64,000 bases of DNA from Uloborus plumipes. Its lineage: Eukaryota > Arthropoda > Arachnida > Araneae > Uloboridae. The stretch covers positions 1 to 64,000 of the forward strand of contig JAXGGA010003938.1 in NCBI GenBank assembly GCA_038373865.1, written 5' to 3'. Under the pieces are notes generated by a model, which saw only the letters and a program-made list of their open reading frames with translations, was not told the DNA's origin and searched no databases. Of this stretch, positions 1-12,136 are shown piece after piece. Within the stretch, counting starts at the first letter, position 1; every line of letters begins with the position of its first letter. The position numbers were made by a program, and so were the translations under genes.

Positions 1-648
1 GCTCGGTGCGGTCTTGCGTTATCGTCTTGTAGCAGGAATGCATCACCTACTGCCCCAGCGTATGTGCGAACATAAGTATCAAGGATGTCATCCCTATAAA
101 TTTGAGCATTTACGGTTCCCCTGGGAAAGACATGGAGGTCTGTGCGTCCACCCAAAGAGATGCCACCCCAAACACAGACACTGCCTTTTCCGTATGCATC
201 TCTTTCGCGAATGTTTGACGGATGATAACGGGTTCCAGGTTCCCTCCATATCAAATGACGCCTACTATCACTTTCTAGACTAAATCTAGATTCGTCCGTA
301 AAGAGTACAACCCTCCATTGGTCGTGCGTCCAATGAACATGTTGTCGTGCCCACTGCAAACGGTCCCTCCTATGGCGTGATGACAACGGCACACAAATAA
401 CTGGTCGTCTCGAATACAGACCACATTCGTGAAGCCTTCTACGCGCGGTAGAAGTTGACACCAACCTTCTGGTTGCTGCAGCCAGGGAGGATCTGAGACG
501 AGTCGGAGTAGCAGATCTACTCCTGCGTGCACATAACCTCAAATATCGGTCATCAGCGCCCGTCGTAGCTATTGGCCGTCCTTGACTGCACCTCCTGGAT
601 GCCGAAACTGTGGTTAAAAATTGGCTTCAAAGTCTATGAACCACAGAG
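1..648 (-). pseudogene. Tc1-like transposase, main part (3' portion runs off the window)
   Basis: Read on the minus strand, one frame is open from about 626 to base 1 and gives a Tc1-family (IS630/Tc1/mariner) transposase. Visible in order are FLTT, the GRPIATTGADDRYLRL linker, RRRLHECGLYSRRP, the block WRVVLFTDESRF with the first catalytic Asp (294-296), VCVWGGISLGGRTDLH, and DDNARPHRA with the second catalytic Asp (21-23). The third acidic residue would lie beyond base 1. An in-frame TGA (627-629) sits where the family has a Trp after VVHRL, so this copy is dead. The frame has no ATG of its own here because its N-terminus is at 12137-12247, displaced by an inserted element. Similar transposases are common in spiders (recall, not searched). 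Confidence 0.9.
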
Positions 649-1261
649 GGGTCATTCCATGTCAAGTGATCCAACGTTTTTTACCTTACATTTTTGTATT
701 TCTTTCACATTTGGCTCATCAATTGTACCCCTTGAGGTAATCAAAAGTCTCAATTTTTGGATTTTTATCTCTATTATTTTTTCATTTATGAGACTTTGAA
801 CTTTGGAAAAACCCTCGTTTTTCCATGGATAAGGCTACATAAAAGGGACCATAACTCGGCACCAAATATAGATAGAACGATTTGGTAAATGGCATTTTAA
901 AGTACGTTAGTTGCCGCTTAATTTGATATGCAACATGACTAATTTGATAAAAATTTTCTTTTTCAAAAAATGAAATTTAAATTGCAAATTTAAATTTCTC
1001 GAAAAACATATAATTAATTTTTTTGAAAAAATTCTCAAAAATTTTTGTGTATTTCATCTATGTTTGTACAAATTTTTAGATTGGGATCTCAATGGGATCA
1101 TATTTTTTTGAATTTTTGAATAAAACTGTATAGGAAAAAAATGATATTTTTTAGATTCTATTTATTTAAATACTAAGTTCTCTTGCTTGTGATGATCTAA
1201 AAAGTAGTGAACAAACATGAATATGTTTAAAGTGAACTAGCATGAGCTTATAGATTTGTCA

Positions 1262-1765
1262 GGTTCACCCCCCTCCCCCTTCCTCCAACGCACAACCACT
1301 CTTTTTTAATTCAAAACTGTTCAAAATGTTAAAAAAAAACCTCTTTGATACAAAATGAATACTAAACTTTTTTAAAGTTGGTAAATGAGTTTCCTTATAA
1401 CTAGACGAAGTATCCCCCTCCTCCACCCAAATATACCATTAACGCTGTACTATTATGACGTCTAACCTGGGGATTGAATTGACTATTATTTTTACTCTAG
1501 GTAAGTGAGCTAACATTAACTTGTAGATTGGTTAGCTCCCCCTCCCTTCCTTCCTGACCCAACCATTTTCCCCCCAAGCTGTTTAAAATGCTAAAAAAAA
1601 GCTTCTTTGATACAAAATGAACAGTAAACTTGTTTAAAGTTGATAAATGGGCTTCCTTATAACAAGGCAAAGTACAACCCTTCCCCCACCCAAATATACC
1701 ATTAACGCTATACTAATATGACGTCTCACCTGGGGATTGATTTGAGGATTATTTTCCCCCTAGGT
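1262..1765. repeat. Direct duplication inside the left arm of element 1
   Basis: Two direct copies of about 250 bp (about 1262-1500 and 1530-1765) share the order C-rich run, TGTTnAAAATGnTAAAAAAAA, CTTTGATACAAAATGAA, CCCACCCAAATATACCATTAACGCT, and GACGTCTnACCTGGGGATTG. The right arm carries one inverted counterpart (about 2640-2930), so the duplication arose in one arm after or independently of arm formation. Confidence 0.7.
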
Positions 1766-4482
1766 ATATATTGTTTTTCAGACGAAGTGTTTCGTTTTCA
1801 ATCCGAACTTCACAAAGTGTACTTCCATTCAAAATCTGAATTTAAACTTATGGTTCATTTCATCCCCTCCCCCAGCACCAATCTTCAATTTTGAAGGGAG
1901 GGAATAAATGGGTCGCCCCAAGATCATAGCAAACAGCAAAATAGCCACTGTTTCCCCTTGTTCTCATAATGTTTTCCTATTATTTTTACACAAAACTGAA
2001 AAGAAATTAAAGTGTCACGTTATATGTCAGTCCCCATCACTGCCTTTCTTTTCTCTTATTGGACAAAGCTCATGAGCTAATAGGAAAGAGTAACAAACAG
2101 AACAAACTGAAACACTACCAGACATCAGTAGAGACTAAGGCTTTGAAATGGGGCTAGGCGGGATGATAAAAAAAAATAAAAGTTTGGAGTGGAAAGGTAG
2201 GGTAAGGGGGGGGGGAGCAATCTGTAAAGAAGTTAAACAACATGTGAGGTTGTGCTCAAAAAAGCAGTGTTAGTTTAATATGTACATATATAGATATATC
2301 TTGCTGCATTACTTTCCTTTACAACAAAATGAAAAAGAACACAAACAATTAAATAAAAGCTGCACACTAGATAATGTAGGAAGATAGTTATGGGGACACA
2401 GACATATGGTCTGATATTTTGATTTATTTTCAGTTTTGTGCGAAAAGAATAGAAAAAACGATGAGAACAAGGCGAAACAGTGCTATTTTGCTGTTTGCTA
2501 TGATATTGGGGAGACCCATTTATTTCCTCCCTTCTAAATTGAAGATTGGTGCTGGAGTAGAAGATGAAATGAATCATAAAGTTAAATTTCAGATATTGAA
2601 TGGAAGTACACTTTGAAGTTCGGATCGAAAAGAAACACTTCGTCTGAAAAACAATATATATACCTAGGTTTGAAAATAATCCTCAACTCAATCCCCAGGT
2701 TAGACGTCATATTAGTATAGTGTGAATGGTATATTTGGGTGGGGAGGGGGATACTTCGTCTAGTTATAAGGAAACCCATTTCCCCACTTTAAATAAGTTT
2801 ACTATTCATTTTGTATCAAAGAGTTTTTGTTTTTTTTAAAACATTTTGAACAGTTTTGAATTGAAAAAGAGTGGTTGTGCGGGGAAGAAAGGGGTAGGGG
2901 GGTGAACCTGACAAATCTATAAGCTCATGCCAGCTCACTTTAAACATATTCATGTTTGTTTACTACTTTTTAGACCATCACGAGCACAGTGGCGGATCTA
3001 GCCGATCGTTTTGGAGGGGGCCATTCTGAGCTTCCTACGCATACTCATTTGGGAAGCGTTAAGGGTTTTTTTAATTATTATTTTTTTAAGTATCCCCAGC
3101 TGAAAAACACATAGGGCTTTGAGATTTTGAGAGGATTATTGAAATTTGAACTCTGAAGACTTGAAATTAGAACAAAAGACAATATATTCCATAGATTAAA
3201 ATTCTTCTGTATTAGTTCTGTTAGGCATTTTACTATTATATTATAACGTGTTTTTCCTCAGCTTTAGGAATGACTACGACAAACACAAATAGACTACAGT
3301 ATCACACTATAAACCAGATCTCGAAACGAGCGGTTGTGACTTTCTGTGGTTTTCCAAGAAAACCTGTTCCCGAAACAACCTCCACTGTCCCCTCTGTTCC
3401 TAGAGGACAATAGCGGTAGTGGGACAATGCGAATGTTTCTGAGGCAAGGGAAATTTTTTCTTTGCTTCTAAACAGATCGCTCGACTTCGAAGCTGCAAAT
3501 TACTGCGTAGCTGCAATCTGGGATTCGAGATATCAGTGCGTACCCAGAAATTAGTGTTGAGGGGTGCATAGTGTTCTCGTGCGAAAAGAATCAATGTTTA
3601 GAACTACCATTCGATGATTTTTTTTATAATTATTTACCGCATTTTAAATTTATCTGTTTGAAACAGTCACGAAGAATTTTGTTTAATTAAGTTATAACAT
3701 TTACAGAAATAAATATAATTTAAGAATAATAAAGCTACCACAAGATCAAAATTTAGAATTACCAAAACTGGGGAAATCTTTATTGGAAAATTTATAAAAT
3801 CCTTCAATAACTGAAAATGGTCCAATGTAAAAGGATTAAAGCTGCAAACGTACTGAAATAAAAAAAATTTGCACATAACAGATATCACCAAGTAGCACTT
3901 ATCCTCCCCCTCCTTTCAGTTTTGCAAAATTATTAAGATTTCTTTTGTCACGTACACGTACAGACATATTTGCATATAGATTTATATTAAACATTAAGTT
4001 TAAAAACTTTTTTGTACCAGTTCCTCTAAAATTTCTGAACATTTTATTGTTGAAAACGTTCTTCTGCAGTACGTGTTATTGCAGGCAAATTGACTAAAAT
4101 TTAAATTGTTGATGACCTGAAAAATGCCTACGCTGCAATCTTGTAAAGCTTCTATAGCAATTAATTCAATATATTGTGCAAATTGTTTTGTTTCCCTAAC
4201 TGTTATTCCTCAATACTACAATTTGCCAAATCTTAAAAAGTAGTTTTTTTCTATATTTCTGATTTATTTTAATTTACGTGATTATAGATAAGAGGTTATT
4301 CTTAATTCTGGTTTTCTGTATAGTCATTATTTCTTCACGACGTGTAATTATGTTAGAAAAAGAATAGAAGGAGAAAAAGGTTTAAGCATTTTTTAAAAAA
4401 TATTTAAAGCCTCTATAATCAGTGGTTCAAGCACCAAAAGATGCTGCAATCCTCGAGCATCCCACAAAATGATAGTGAGACG

Positions 4483-4746
4483 CATGGGCGCCCATATAGG
4501 GGGGCAAGTGGAGGCTCAAGCCCCCTCTTAGAAATTAGTGCTTCCTTGCTTTAAGTACTATTTTTTGGGCAAAATTATTTTTAAAATGTCTTCTTTAGCC
4601 GTTAATGTATAAGTTTTTAAGAAAGTCAACTTTTAATAACTCTAATCTGCACTAAAATTGCTTTCTATGGGAAAAATATCCTGCTAAACCATGGAGAAAA
4701 TATTTGAGCCCCCACACCCTTAAAATTTCGCATATGGGCGCCCATG
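4483..4746. mobile_element. MITE with CATGGGCGCCCATATAGG ends
   Basis: A 264-bp segment begins CATGGGCGCCCATATAGGGG and ends CGCATATGGGCGCCCATG, an inverted repeat of about 16 bp. No target duplication is clear. The superfamily is not recognised. Confidence 0.55.
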
Positions 4747-5534
4747 AGTCCTATGAGTGAGAGGATGGACAGTACCATTCTTTACTACTGCAGAAACAAG
4801 CACTTCATTCAAAAAAGTATGTTAGTTTCTATCAAGTATTTTTCATTCAAAAATGAAGTGAATTTTTCTGAAGATTACTTTTTAAAACTTTATAGTGTTT
4901 CCCATCCCTCCTCCCGACATTTTATATTTGAACAGACCCACTGATTTTTAAAACTCGGTGACACTATCTCTAATGCTTTGGCAAAACCTGGGGGGTGCAT
5001 TGGTCCCTTGGCACCCCCCCCCCGGTACGTCACTGCGAGATACAAATGTTTTCTCTTTTTTTTTCGAGATAAACATGAAAAGTATATTGATTTTTTGCTG
5101 CAAATGCAGGGAAACTTTAAAAATTCCGGGTTGAGAGGCTTTCGAGATAGACAGGCTTGAATGTAACCCGATAGCACCTACCCTAGCAGCATAATCTCAT
5201 CGGCCGATGATCGGCCATTCATCGAAACCCGATAAGATTCTCATCGGCCGGTGATCGGATTTCGATGAGTTTTCATCGGGAATTGCTCCAATATGTCTCA
5301 TCGGCCAATCAGAATCCGAGCAGCAAAATCCGATGAGTTTACGATGAGATTTGGAGCAATTTACGAGCAGTGCAGTCCCGTGCCGATGAATTTAGGATCA
5401 ATTTTAGATGAAAATACGATGAGAGTTGGATCAATTTAAAGAAAAAAGAGAAAAAAAGAAAAAAGAGCGCAGTTTAGTTCCGTGGCAGTGAATTTTGGAA
5501 CCTCTTTTTTATTTTCCCCAACCATTTGCTACTG

Positions 5535-5605
5535 GCCAACTCCAGCATCGAGCCCGAGTAATCAGCGCGGAAAGCCAACGCTCTACCACCACGCTACCAA
5601 GTCTA
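5535..5605 (-). repeat. tRNA-like sequence (SINE head or tRNA pseudogene) inside the MITE
   Basis: On the minus strand an A-box-like TTGGTAGCGTGGTGGTAGAG is followed at normal tRNA spacing by a degenerate B-box GGGCTCGATGC. The acceptor stem does not pair well, so a functional tRNA is unlikely. Confidence 0.5.
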
Positions 5606-5640
5606 CGAATAATGAGACCAACACTGCATATTTAACAAAA

Positions 5641-6050
5641 ATTTGAGATTGGGAAAATTTTCATCAGAAAATTTGATCTTTACGACCTCTTTCCGATGAA
5701 ATCTGTAGCTTAGCATATTTTCATCGGGAAATTTGATTGGAAGTACATAGTTTTCCAATAACACATAGCTCGGTTAATTTTCATCGGGAAATTTGATAGG
5801 AAGGATATCGTTTTTCGATGGAATATAGCTCATCTTATTTTCATCGGGAAATTTGATCGGAAGGATATCATTTTCCGATGGAATATAGCTCATCTTATTT
5901 TCATCGGGAAAAGTGATCGGAAGGATATCATTTTCCGATGGAATATAGCTCATCTTATTTTCATCGGGAAAAGTGATCGGAAGGATATCATTTTCCGATG
6001 GAATATAGCTCATCTTATTTTCATCGGGGAAATTGATCGGAAGGATATCG
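5641..6050. repeat. 60-bp tandem minisatellite, about 7 copies
   Basis: Units are exactly 60 bp. The core TTTTCATCGGGAAATTTGAT recurs at the same phase from 5641 to 6030, followed by GGAAGGATATCATTTTCCGA and TGGAATATAGCTCATCTTA. The outer units at 5641 and 5701 are diverged, while the three at 5821-6000 are nearly identical, as expected from recent unequal exchange at one end. The open minus frame across it is an artefact of a repeat length divisible by three. Confidence 0.95.
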
Positions 6051-8244
6051 TCGTGCGTTACGGGATCAGTTTACGAGGAGTTAGTTGATCGGCCGAGCAA
6101 AATCCAATGAGTTGATGCTACTTGGGTACTATTCAGTAAAGTTGATCTTCGAAATATGTCATTTTTTCGACGTTGGCCAGTACGGCTGTGTTGCCTAAGA
6201 AATCACATAAATTGATAATTTGTTTTTAAACTTATTATTTGGTAACTGTTGAAGTTTGAATCACATTGCACTACAACAATTATTAAAATAAAATATACAA
6301 TACAATTATTAAAATAAAAGGTGTCCATCCTACCAACTTAAACGGCACAAATCCCCTCACCCCTACTCACTAAAATCAAGCTATAAAACTTCAGAAGAGA
6401 ATAAACAAATTTTTAAAACGATGCTTTTTTGTTTACAGCGGCAATCATAAGCATAAACAATGACTTTACTTACACTTTCTATAGTTTAAATTCTTATGAA
6501 TTTTTGAGAAAGTAATCTCTGTTTTGAAAATACATTATATGTTATTATAACAAGACGTATATTAAAAAATATATAAAATATATATGTTACAATGAATAAA
6601 ACAAATAATTCACGTCTATCTTTTATAATATAATTATAGTTATTAGAATGAAAACTACATGTGTATTATATAAAATTTTGAAAACTTTAATATTATTTTT
6701 CTATCAAAGGAAATTTAATTTTAAGTTTACGCACTAATTCAACAATATTCGTCGAAAAAGATTGCTGTAATATTGGTGTTTTTCACGCAATTTACGTTGC
6801 ACCACGAAGTAGAAAATTTTCTCCACTTAAATTCTGTGCATGTAGATTAGCAGTTAAAATTCCATTACAGGCAAATTTTGACTCGACGTGCAGTAAAAAG
6901 TTTGCACTCATAAAATTTACAATATTTTATTATTCAATTATACAAGCAAATAAATCTAGTTTTAAGACTCATGTTAGAGTTAAATAACTTTTTCTGATTG
7001 TGTTTAGCTAAGCACGAGTTAAAGTACAGAAGAATAGTTTTAGAAAAACACGAAAAAATAGTTTCTCACAAAAATTGTTTTTGCTGGAAATTCTATGAAC
7101 AATGTAAACGAAAAAGCAAATAGAAAAGTGGGAAAAATTGTTTATATTAGCTTTCTATTAGCCAATGAAATGAAAAGATCGAGAATATTTACTAATTGTA
7201 AGTGCAAATAATTACAAAACAAAATCAAAACTTACCTTCGGTGTACTACGATTCATTTTTATAACTGTGAAACTTCTCCTAATGATCAACTATACTGTTC
7301 TTGAATTCCGTCTTATCAACATAAAACTAGCAAAATGAACTACAAAAGAGCTACAAAACTACTTGAAATAACGCGGTCAATAAATGAAGGGCACCATTCA
7401 TAGACAAAAACCCAACTAAAGAGATGCTTAAAAGCAACAGAATCACGTTTTCTTTTTCTGAGGTTTTGACGACTCTGATTGAAGAAAGAGTTAGCAAAAG
7501 TCCCTCCAACCCCTCATGAAAGAAAATCAGTTACACAAGGGTGCGCGTCATAAATATAAAAGTTTTTTTTTTCGACTTGGTACACGCACTTTCCTATGTA
7601 TTCACTCATTTTGAGTTAATTGGTACAAAAAAAAGTTTTTGGAAAAAAAATTTAGCTACCGGGAAAACGCAATTAAAATAAGTGTTTTTTCAAAAAAATC
7701 ACTATTTTCAGGTTCAAAACGCAATATAGCTGCGGGAGTTTTTAAAAAGATTGTTCTGCTAGCTTAAATGCATGTTTTGAACTCTAATCAATATACTTTC
7801 CTTATAAAAAATGCAATTAAATATACATTTCGTCTCTTTTTGTTTTTAAAATGAGCAGAAACTATCGGAAATCGTTCCTACTGAAACGGGTTACGCTTTT
7901 GGTCAATCGACACCGCTGTCTTCGTTAGGCAGTCATTTGTTCAGGTGAAAATGCCACATACATCAAGTGACGCCCATTTTGCTTATTAACCCCCCCCCCC
8001 CCCCAAGATAACTTTTGACCAGCAGACGCGTTTTCACTAAAATGTCTTTCATCCTGCGTAAGATTTTTATATTAGTTGCGCTTTCTGACAAAAGGTAAAT
8101 TGAGATTATCTTTTTTGTTTTATTAAAGGATGGATTGATTTCCACAAAAAAACTGGAAAGCAAAAGGCACTAATAATTTTAAACATCGAAGAGGTCGGAC
8201 TTACAGTTCGACTCTAGCGAAAGCTAGTGCCGTCGCGTAATATT

Positions 8245-8590
8245 ATGACTCGAGAAAATACCTTGGAATTTTTGTAGTACAGCTGTACGAAGTAAACGAA
8301 ACTACCTTGATATTAGTAGAGCGGCCTTTACTTCAGTCAGGTTTGCTGTGTCATCAATCGCGGCAGTTGCTATCATGTGAAATAAGATTATGTGACTGGT
8401 TGAAGTACATAGGTATAGACATTTGCCTTCAACTAATTGGCAGTGATACCTCCAATGAAATGTATGGCTAGAAAAGAGGCATGCTACATTACATCGAAAA
8501 ACTCCTCCATTACATACTTTTTAGATCTTTCTTTCTGCTGGCTTCACATCAACGAGCAGATATTAAGTCATATAGTCGCAAAACTTGACG
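8245..8590 (+). pseudogene. Second, shorter copy of the same ORF in the left palindrome arm
   Basis: This is the mirror counterpart of the ORF at 9201-9884. It begins ATGACTCGAGAAAATACC at 8245, soon meets stops, and lacks the central third because of the deletion near 8379. It keeps the segment equivalent to the LIGSNTSNE region (about 8430-8480). With its partner it forms two converging broken copies. Confidence 0.5.
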
Positions 8591-9200
8591 AATCAGCTTC
8601 TCCATAAAAGGAATGGATTGGTACTGTAGGTAGACTCTTTTCCCAAGTTGAGTTTCTTGAGGGAAAAAAAAAAACAAAGTTTAAGCCAATTCAATTTTTG
8701 GAGCCCCTTGTTAATATGGACGAAAATGTTGCTAGTCAGTCGATCAGTTCCATGGAAGGCAGAAGCATTGAAGCTCATTGATGGCGGAACTATTTCCAGC
8801 CCTAATTGATACTATTTTGTCAAATGCCTGTCAAATTTTTACCTTAGTCCTCAGAGCAAAGAAGAGTTAAAAGTAAAGTTTCCTGTATAAAAAACGGGTC
8901 CTTTTTGGCTATTCCAGAAAATTTACTCATTGCTCTTCTTTACTTTGAGGACTAGGGTAAAAATGTCTTTGCATTTGACAAAATAGTATTAATTAGGGCT
9001 GGAAATAGTTCCGCCATCAGTGAGCTTAAACTTCTGCCTTCCACGGAACTGATCGACTGACTAGCAACATTTTCGTCCATATTAACAAGGGACTCCAAAA
9101 ATTGAATTGGCTTAAACTTTGTTTTTTTTTTTTCTCAAGAAACTCAACTTGGGAAAAGAGTTTACCTACAGTACCAATCCATTCCTTTTCTGGAGAAGCT

Positions 9201-9884
9201 GGTCCGTCAAGTTTTACGACTATATGACTTAATATCTGCTCGTTGATGTGAAGTTAGCAGAAAGAAAGATCTAAAAAGTATGTAATGGAGGAATTTTTCG
9301 ATATAATGTAGCATGCCTCCTTTCCAGCCAGACATTTCATTGGAGGTATTACTGCCAATTAGTTGAAGGCAAATGTTTATACCTATGTCCTTCAACCAGT
9401 CACATAATCCTATTTCACGTTGCTCAGCCAGTTTTTTCTTTGTTGTCTTCTTCTTCTGGTGTATAGTGAGTGAGGTAGCGATCTCCACGCTCTTCTGTTA
9501 CGGTCTTTCTTTGATGATGCTTTTCCGAAAGCTACTAATGTCCTCATCGTGACTAAGAGTGAGAGTGTTGTGCTTCCTGCTTTCCACAAAAATTGCAGTA
9601 AAGTTACTTCTTGCGATATTGGAACTCTCCTCTGCGCTTAGGTGCTCGATAACATGCTCTTTAGCATGAAACACCTTTTTGTTATCGCACATGAGATGTT
9701 TTTTATCTTCATCGAGATGGCCTGCTTTCACAAGGTTACCCAAAAGGCTATATATGATAGCAAATGCCGTGGTGGAGGATACAGCAAACCTGACTGAAGT
9801 AACGGCCGCTCTACTAATATCAAGGTAGTTTCGTTTACTTCGTACAGCTATACTACAAAAATTCGAGGGTTTTCCTCGAGTCAT
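9201..9884 (-). pseudogene. Decayed TE-encoded ORF of unassigned family (GWKGG motif)
   Basis: On the minus strand ATG at 9882-9884 opens 128 codons (MTRGKPSNF..., LDISRAAVTSVRFAVSSTTA, KKHLMCDNKKVFHAKEHV). After a TAA at 9498-9500 the same frame continues for about 93 codons with LKDIGINICLQLIGSNTSNE and GWKGGMLHYIEKFL. From memory this order resembles a protein family widespread in arthropod genomes with the sense [S]RA..SVRAAAAI and GCDGTNVNTGWKGG; I cannot name its superfamily. It is broken by one stop and lies wholly in the right palindrome arm, facing the centre. The catalytic residues are unknown. Confidence 0.55.
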
Positions 9885-12136
9885 AATATTACACGACGGT
9901 ACTAGCTTTCGGGAGAGTCGAACTGTAAGTCCGACTTCTTCGATGTTTAAAATTATTAGTGCCTTTTGCTTTCCAGTTTTTTTGTGGAAATCAAACTATC
10001 CTTTAATAAAACAAAAAAGATAATCTCAATTTGCCTTTTGTCAGAAAGCGCGACTAATATAAAAATCTTACGCAGGATGAAAGACATTTCAGTGAAAACG
10101 CGTCTGCTGGTCAAAAGTTATCTTGGGGGGGGGGGTGTTAATAAGCAAAATGGGGGTCACTTGATGTATGTGGCATTTTCACCTGAACAACTGACTGCCT
10201 AACGAAGACAGCGGTGTCGATTGACCAAAAGCGTAACCCGTTTCAGTTGGAACGATTACCGATAGTTTCTGCTCTTTTTAAAAACAAAAAGAGACGAAAT
10301 GTATATTTAATTGCATTTTTTATAAGGAAAGTATGTTCATTGGAGTTCAAAACATGCATTTAAGCTAGCAGAACAATCTTTTAAAAAACTCCCGCAGCTA
10401 TATTGCGTTTTGAACCTGAAAATAGTGATTTTTTTGAAAAAACACTTATTTTAATTGCGTTTTCCCGGTAGCTAAAATTTTTTTCCAAAAACTTTTTTTT
10501 GTGCCAATTAACTCAAAATGAGTGAATACATAGGAAAGTGCGTGTACCAAGTCGAAAAAAAAAACTTTTATTTTTATGACATACCCTAGTGCGCATCTCA
10601 CAATCTCCCCCCCCCCCCGCCTAGAGCGTTGGCACAAAATACCCCCTTCCCCGAGAGCCTCAACCAAAATAGATAAAAAACGTCACCCCCCCCCCCAAAA
10701 AAAAAAGTTCAACGGTGCAGTCCCCGTCATGCCCCCCCCCCTCCCTCCACCACCACTCCTGGGGGCGAGGGTCAAGAAAGAAAGAAGGCATTGGAGCTTG
10801 CAGGACGATGCTGTTGAAGTACTGTTGATGAATTTCGCCTTAAATTTTTAGACTCACATTTTTTTTCAACGTGAAACAAGGCAATAGGACAGATTTATAG
10901 GGAAAATAGCCCAACAATTATTAGAGCATTTTAAAATATTATTTTATTTTTATTTTCATTTATTTATTTTTATTTTATTTATTTATTTATTTTTTGTGTG
11001 TTTGGAAACATCTCTGAAGTACCTCATAGCTCACTCATTGAGAAGTACTGCTCTATAGAGACATAAATATAAATTTGCAGCTAAATAGCTTTTTTTTTTT
11101 CCGAATATATTTTTGCATAAGATCAGGGTGTTGGGAATGATGTTTATAAATTAATTAGTTTACTTATTTATTTACAATAATCATAGAGAGAGCAGCTATC
11201 AATTTTAATTTTTGGGTTAGCATATATTTGTAGTAAAAAAAAAGAAAGAAAAGAAAATAAAGAAAGGATCCTCACTATACTTTAAGTATAACGCTAGCAC
11301 ATTTGATGATTGAGCAATAAGGGTGTAATAAGTTACTGTCACGAAATGAGGTTGGAAAATTTTGAAAATTAAGATAAATTTCTGTTCCGAGGGGAGGGAA
11401 ATAATTTTACTCCAGCTAGGGCATAAATTTCTTTATCGTTAAAAACACGTGATAAATAAACTTCGTTATTCTTTGGAGGTTTTTTTTTTTTACATTTTTC
11501 CCCACCACCCCAAAAAAAAACTGAACTAAATCCTTTTGGGGGGGGGCCATGGCCCCCATGGCCCCCTCCCTAGATCCGCCCCTGCACGAGCAAGAGAACT
11601 TAGTATTTAAATAAATAGAATCTAAAAAATATCATTTTTTTCCTATACAGTTTTATTCAAAAATTCAAAAAAATATGATCCCATTGAGATCCCAATCTAA
11701 AAATTTGTACAAACATAGATGAAATACACAAGACTTTTTGAGAATTTTTTCAAAAAAATTAATTATATGTTTTTTGAGAAATTTAAATTTGAAATTTAAA
11801 TTTCATTTTTAGAAAAAGAAAATTTTTATCAAATTAGTCATGTTGCATATCAGATTAAGCGGCAACTAACGTACTTTAAAATGCCATTTACCAAATCGTT
11901 CTATCTATATTTGGTGCCGAGTTATGGTCCTTTTTATGTACCCTTATCCATGGAAAAACGAGGGTTTTTCCAAAGTTCAAAGTCTCATAAATGAAAAAAT
12001 AATAGAGATAAAAATCCAAAAATTGAGACTTTTGATTACCTCAAGGGGTACAATTGATGAGCCAAATGTGAAAGAAATACAAAAATGTATGGTAAAATTT
12101 TTCTCAGATTTTGGATCACTTGACGTGGAATGACCC

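Larger units (their letters stand above)
5181..6126. mobile_element. TA-site MITE with CCCAAGTAGCA-type ends and an internal minisatellite
   Basis: The left end CCCTAGCAGCATAATC is preceded by TA (5179-5180). The right end ATGCTACTTGGG is followed by TA (6127-6128), so the TIR is CCCnAGnAGCAT with a TA duplication. Internally there are dispersed palindromic words such as CATCGGCCGATG. The same end type bounds 25803-28483, so the window holds two members of one family. Confidence 0.7.
7540..10590. repeat. 3 kb palindrome inside the hAT element
   Basis: The left arm (about 7560-8870) and right arm (about 8925-10565) are inverted copies around a loop near 8870-8925. Matching landmarks are GGTGAAAATGCCACATACAT at 7943 with its complement near 10170, and TTTGTCAAATGCnTGTCAAA near 8817 with its partner near 8980. 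The left arm lacks about 330 bp present in the right arm, with the deletion point near 8379. Outer borders are imprecise and I find no clear target duplication. Confidence 0.85.
2987..11584. mobile_element. hAT-type element, 8.6 kb, CAGTGGCGGATCTAG ends
   Basis: The ends are CAGTGGCGGATCTAG (2987) and CTAGATCCGCCCCTG (ending 11584). They are flanked by a perfect 8-bp duplication, cacgagca, at 2979-2986 and 11585-11592. Eight-bp duplications and CAG...CTG-like ends are hAT hallmarks. The empty site survives in the opposite arm of element 1 (1172-1200, inverted), where the sequence reads straight through. I see no hAT transposase; the interior holds two MITEs, a tRNA-like SINE head and a large palindrome, so this is a non-autonomous or gutted copy swollen by later insertions. 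Stretches 3000-4480, 6130-7530 and 10600-11560 show only AT-rich non-coding sequence and homopolymers. Confidence 0.9.
649..12136. mobile_element. Long-arm inverted-repeat element 1 (GGGTCATTCCATG ends), interrupted by a hAT element
   Basis: The left end GGGTCATTCCATGTCAAGTG (649) is the reverse complement of the right end at 12117-12136 apart from one base. Arms are long: 649-2170 pairs with 2400-2986 plus 11593-12136, including the block around 1080-1200 matching 11590-11700 inverted. Flanks are agag (645-648) and agaa (12137-12140), one mismatch, and the host Tc1 frame shows the original 4 bp was TTCT (AGAA on plus). Without the nested hAT it is about 2.9 kb. No transposase is visible, so it looks non-autonomous. 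The 4-bp duplication and GRG end resemble Sola-type transposons, but that assignment is inference. Confidence 0.85.

Noticed and set aside
2275..2779. ORFs of 65-100 codons on both strands
   Set aside because: They lie in the inverted arms of element 1 and have neither domain nor codon bias.
5774..6013. 79-codon ORF with repeated peptide MSYIPSENDILPI
   Set aside because: It is the 60-bp minisatellite read in frame; the period is divisible by three. No start context or flanking coding sequence.
5641..6050. CRISPR-like array
   Set aside because: The whole 60-bp unit is repeated with no unique spacers, and the DNA is eukaryotic.
7963..10202. Mirror-image ORFs beginning MLSSFFVEI at 8163(-) and 9966(+)
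   Set aside because: They are the two arms of the palindrome; they run through a homopolymer C/G run and have no known domain.
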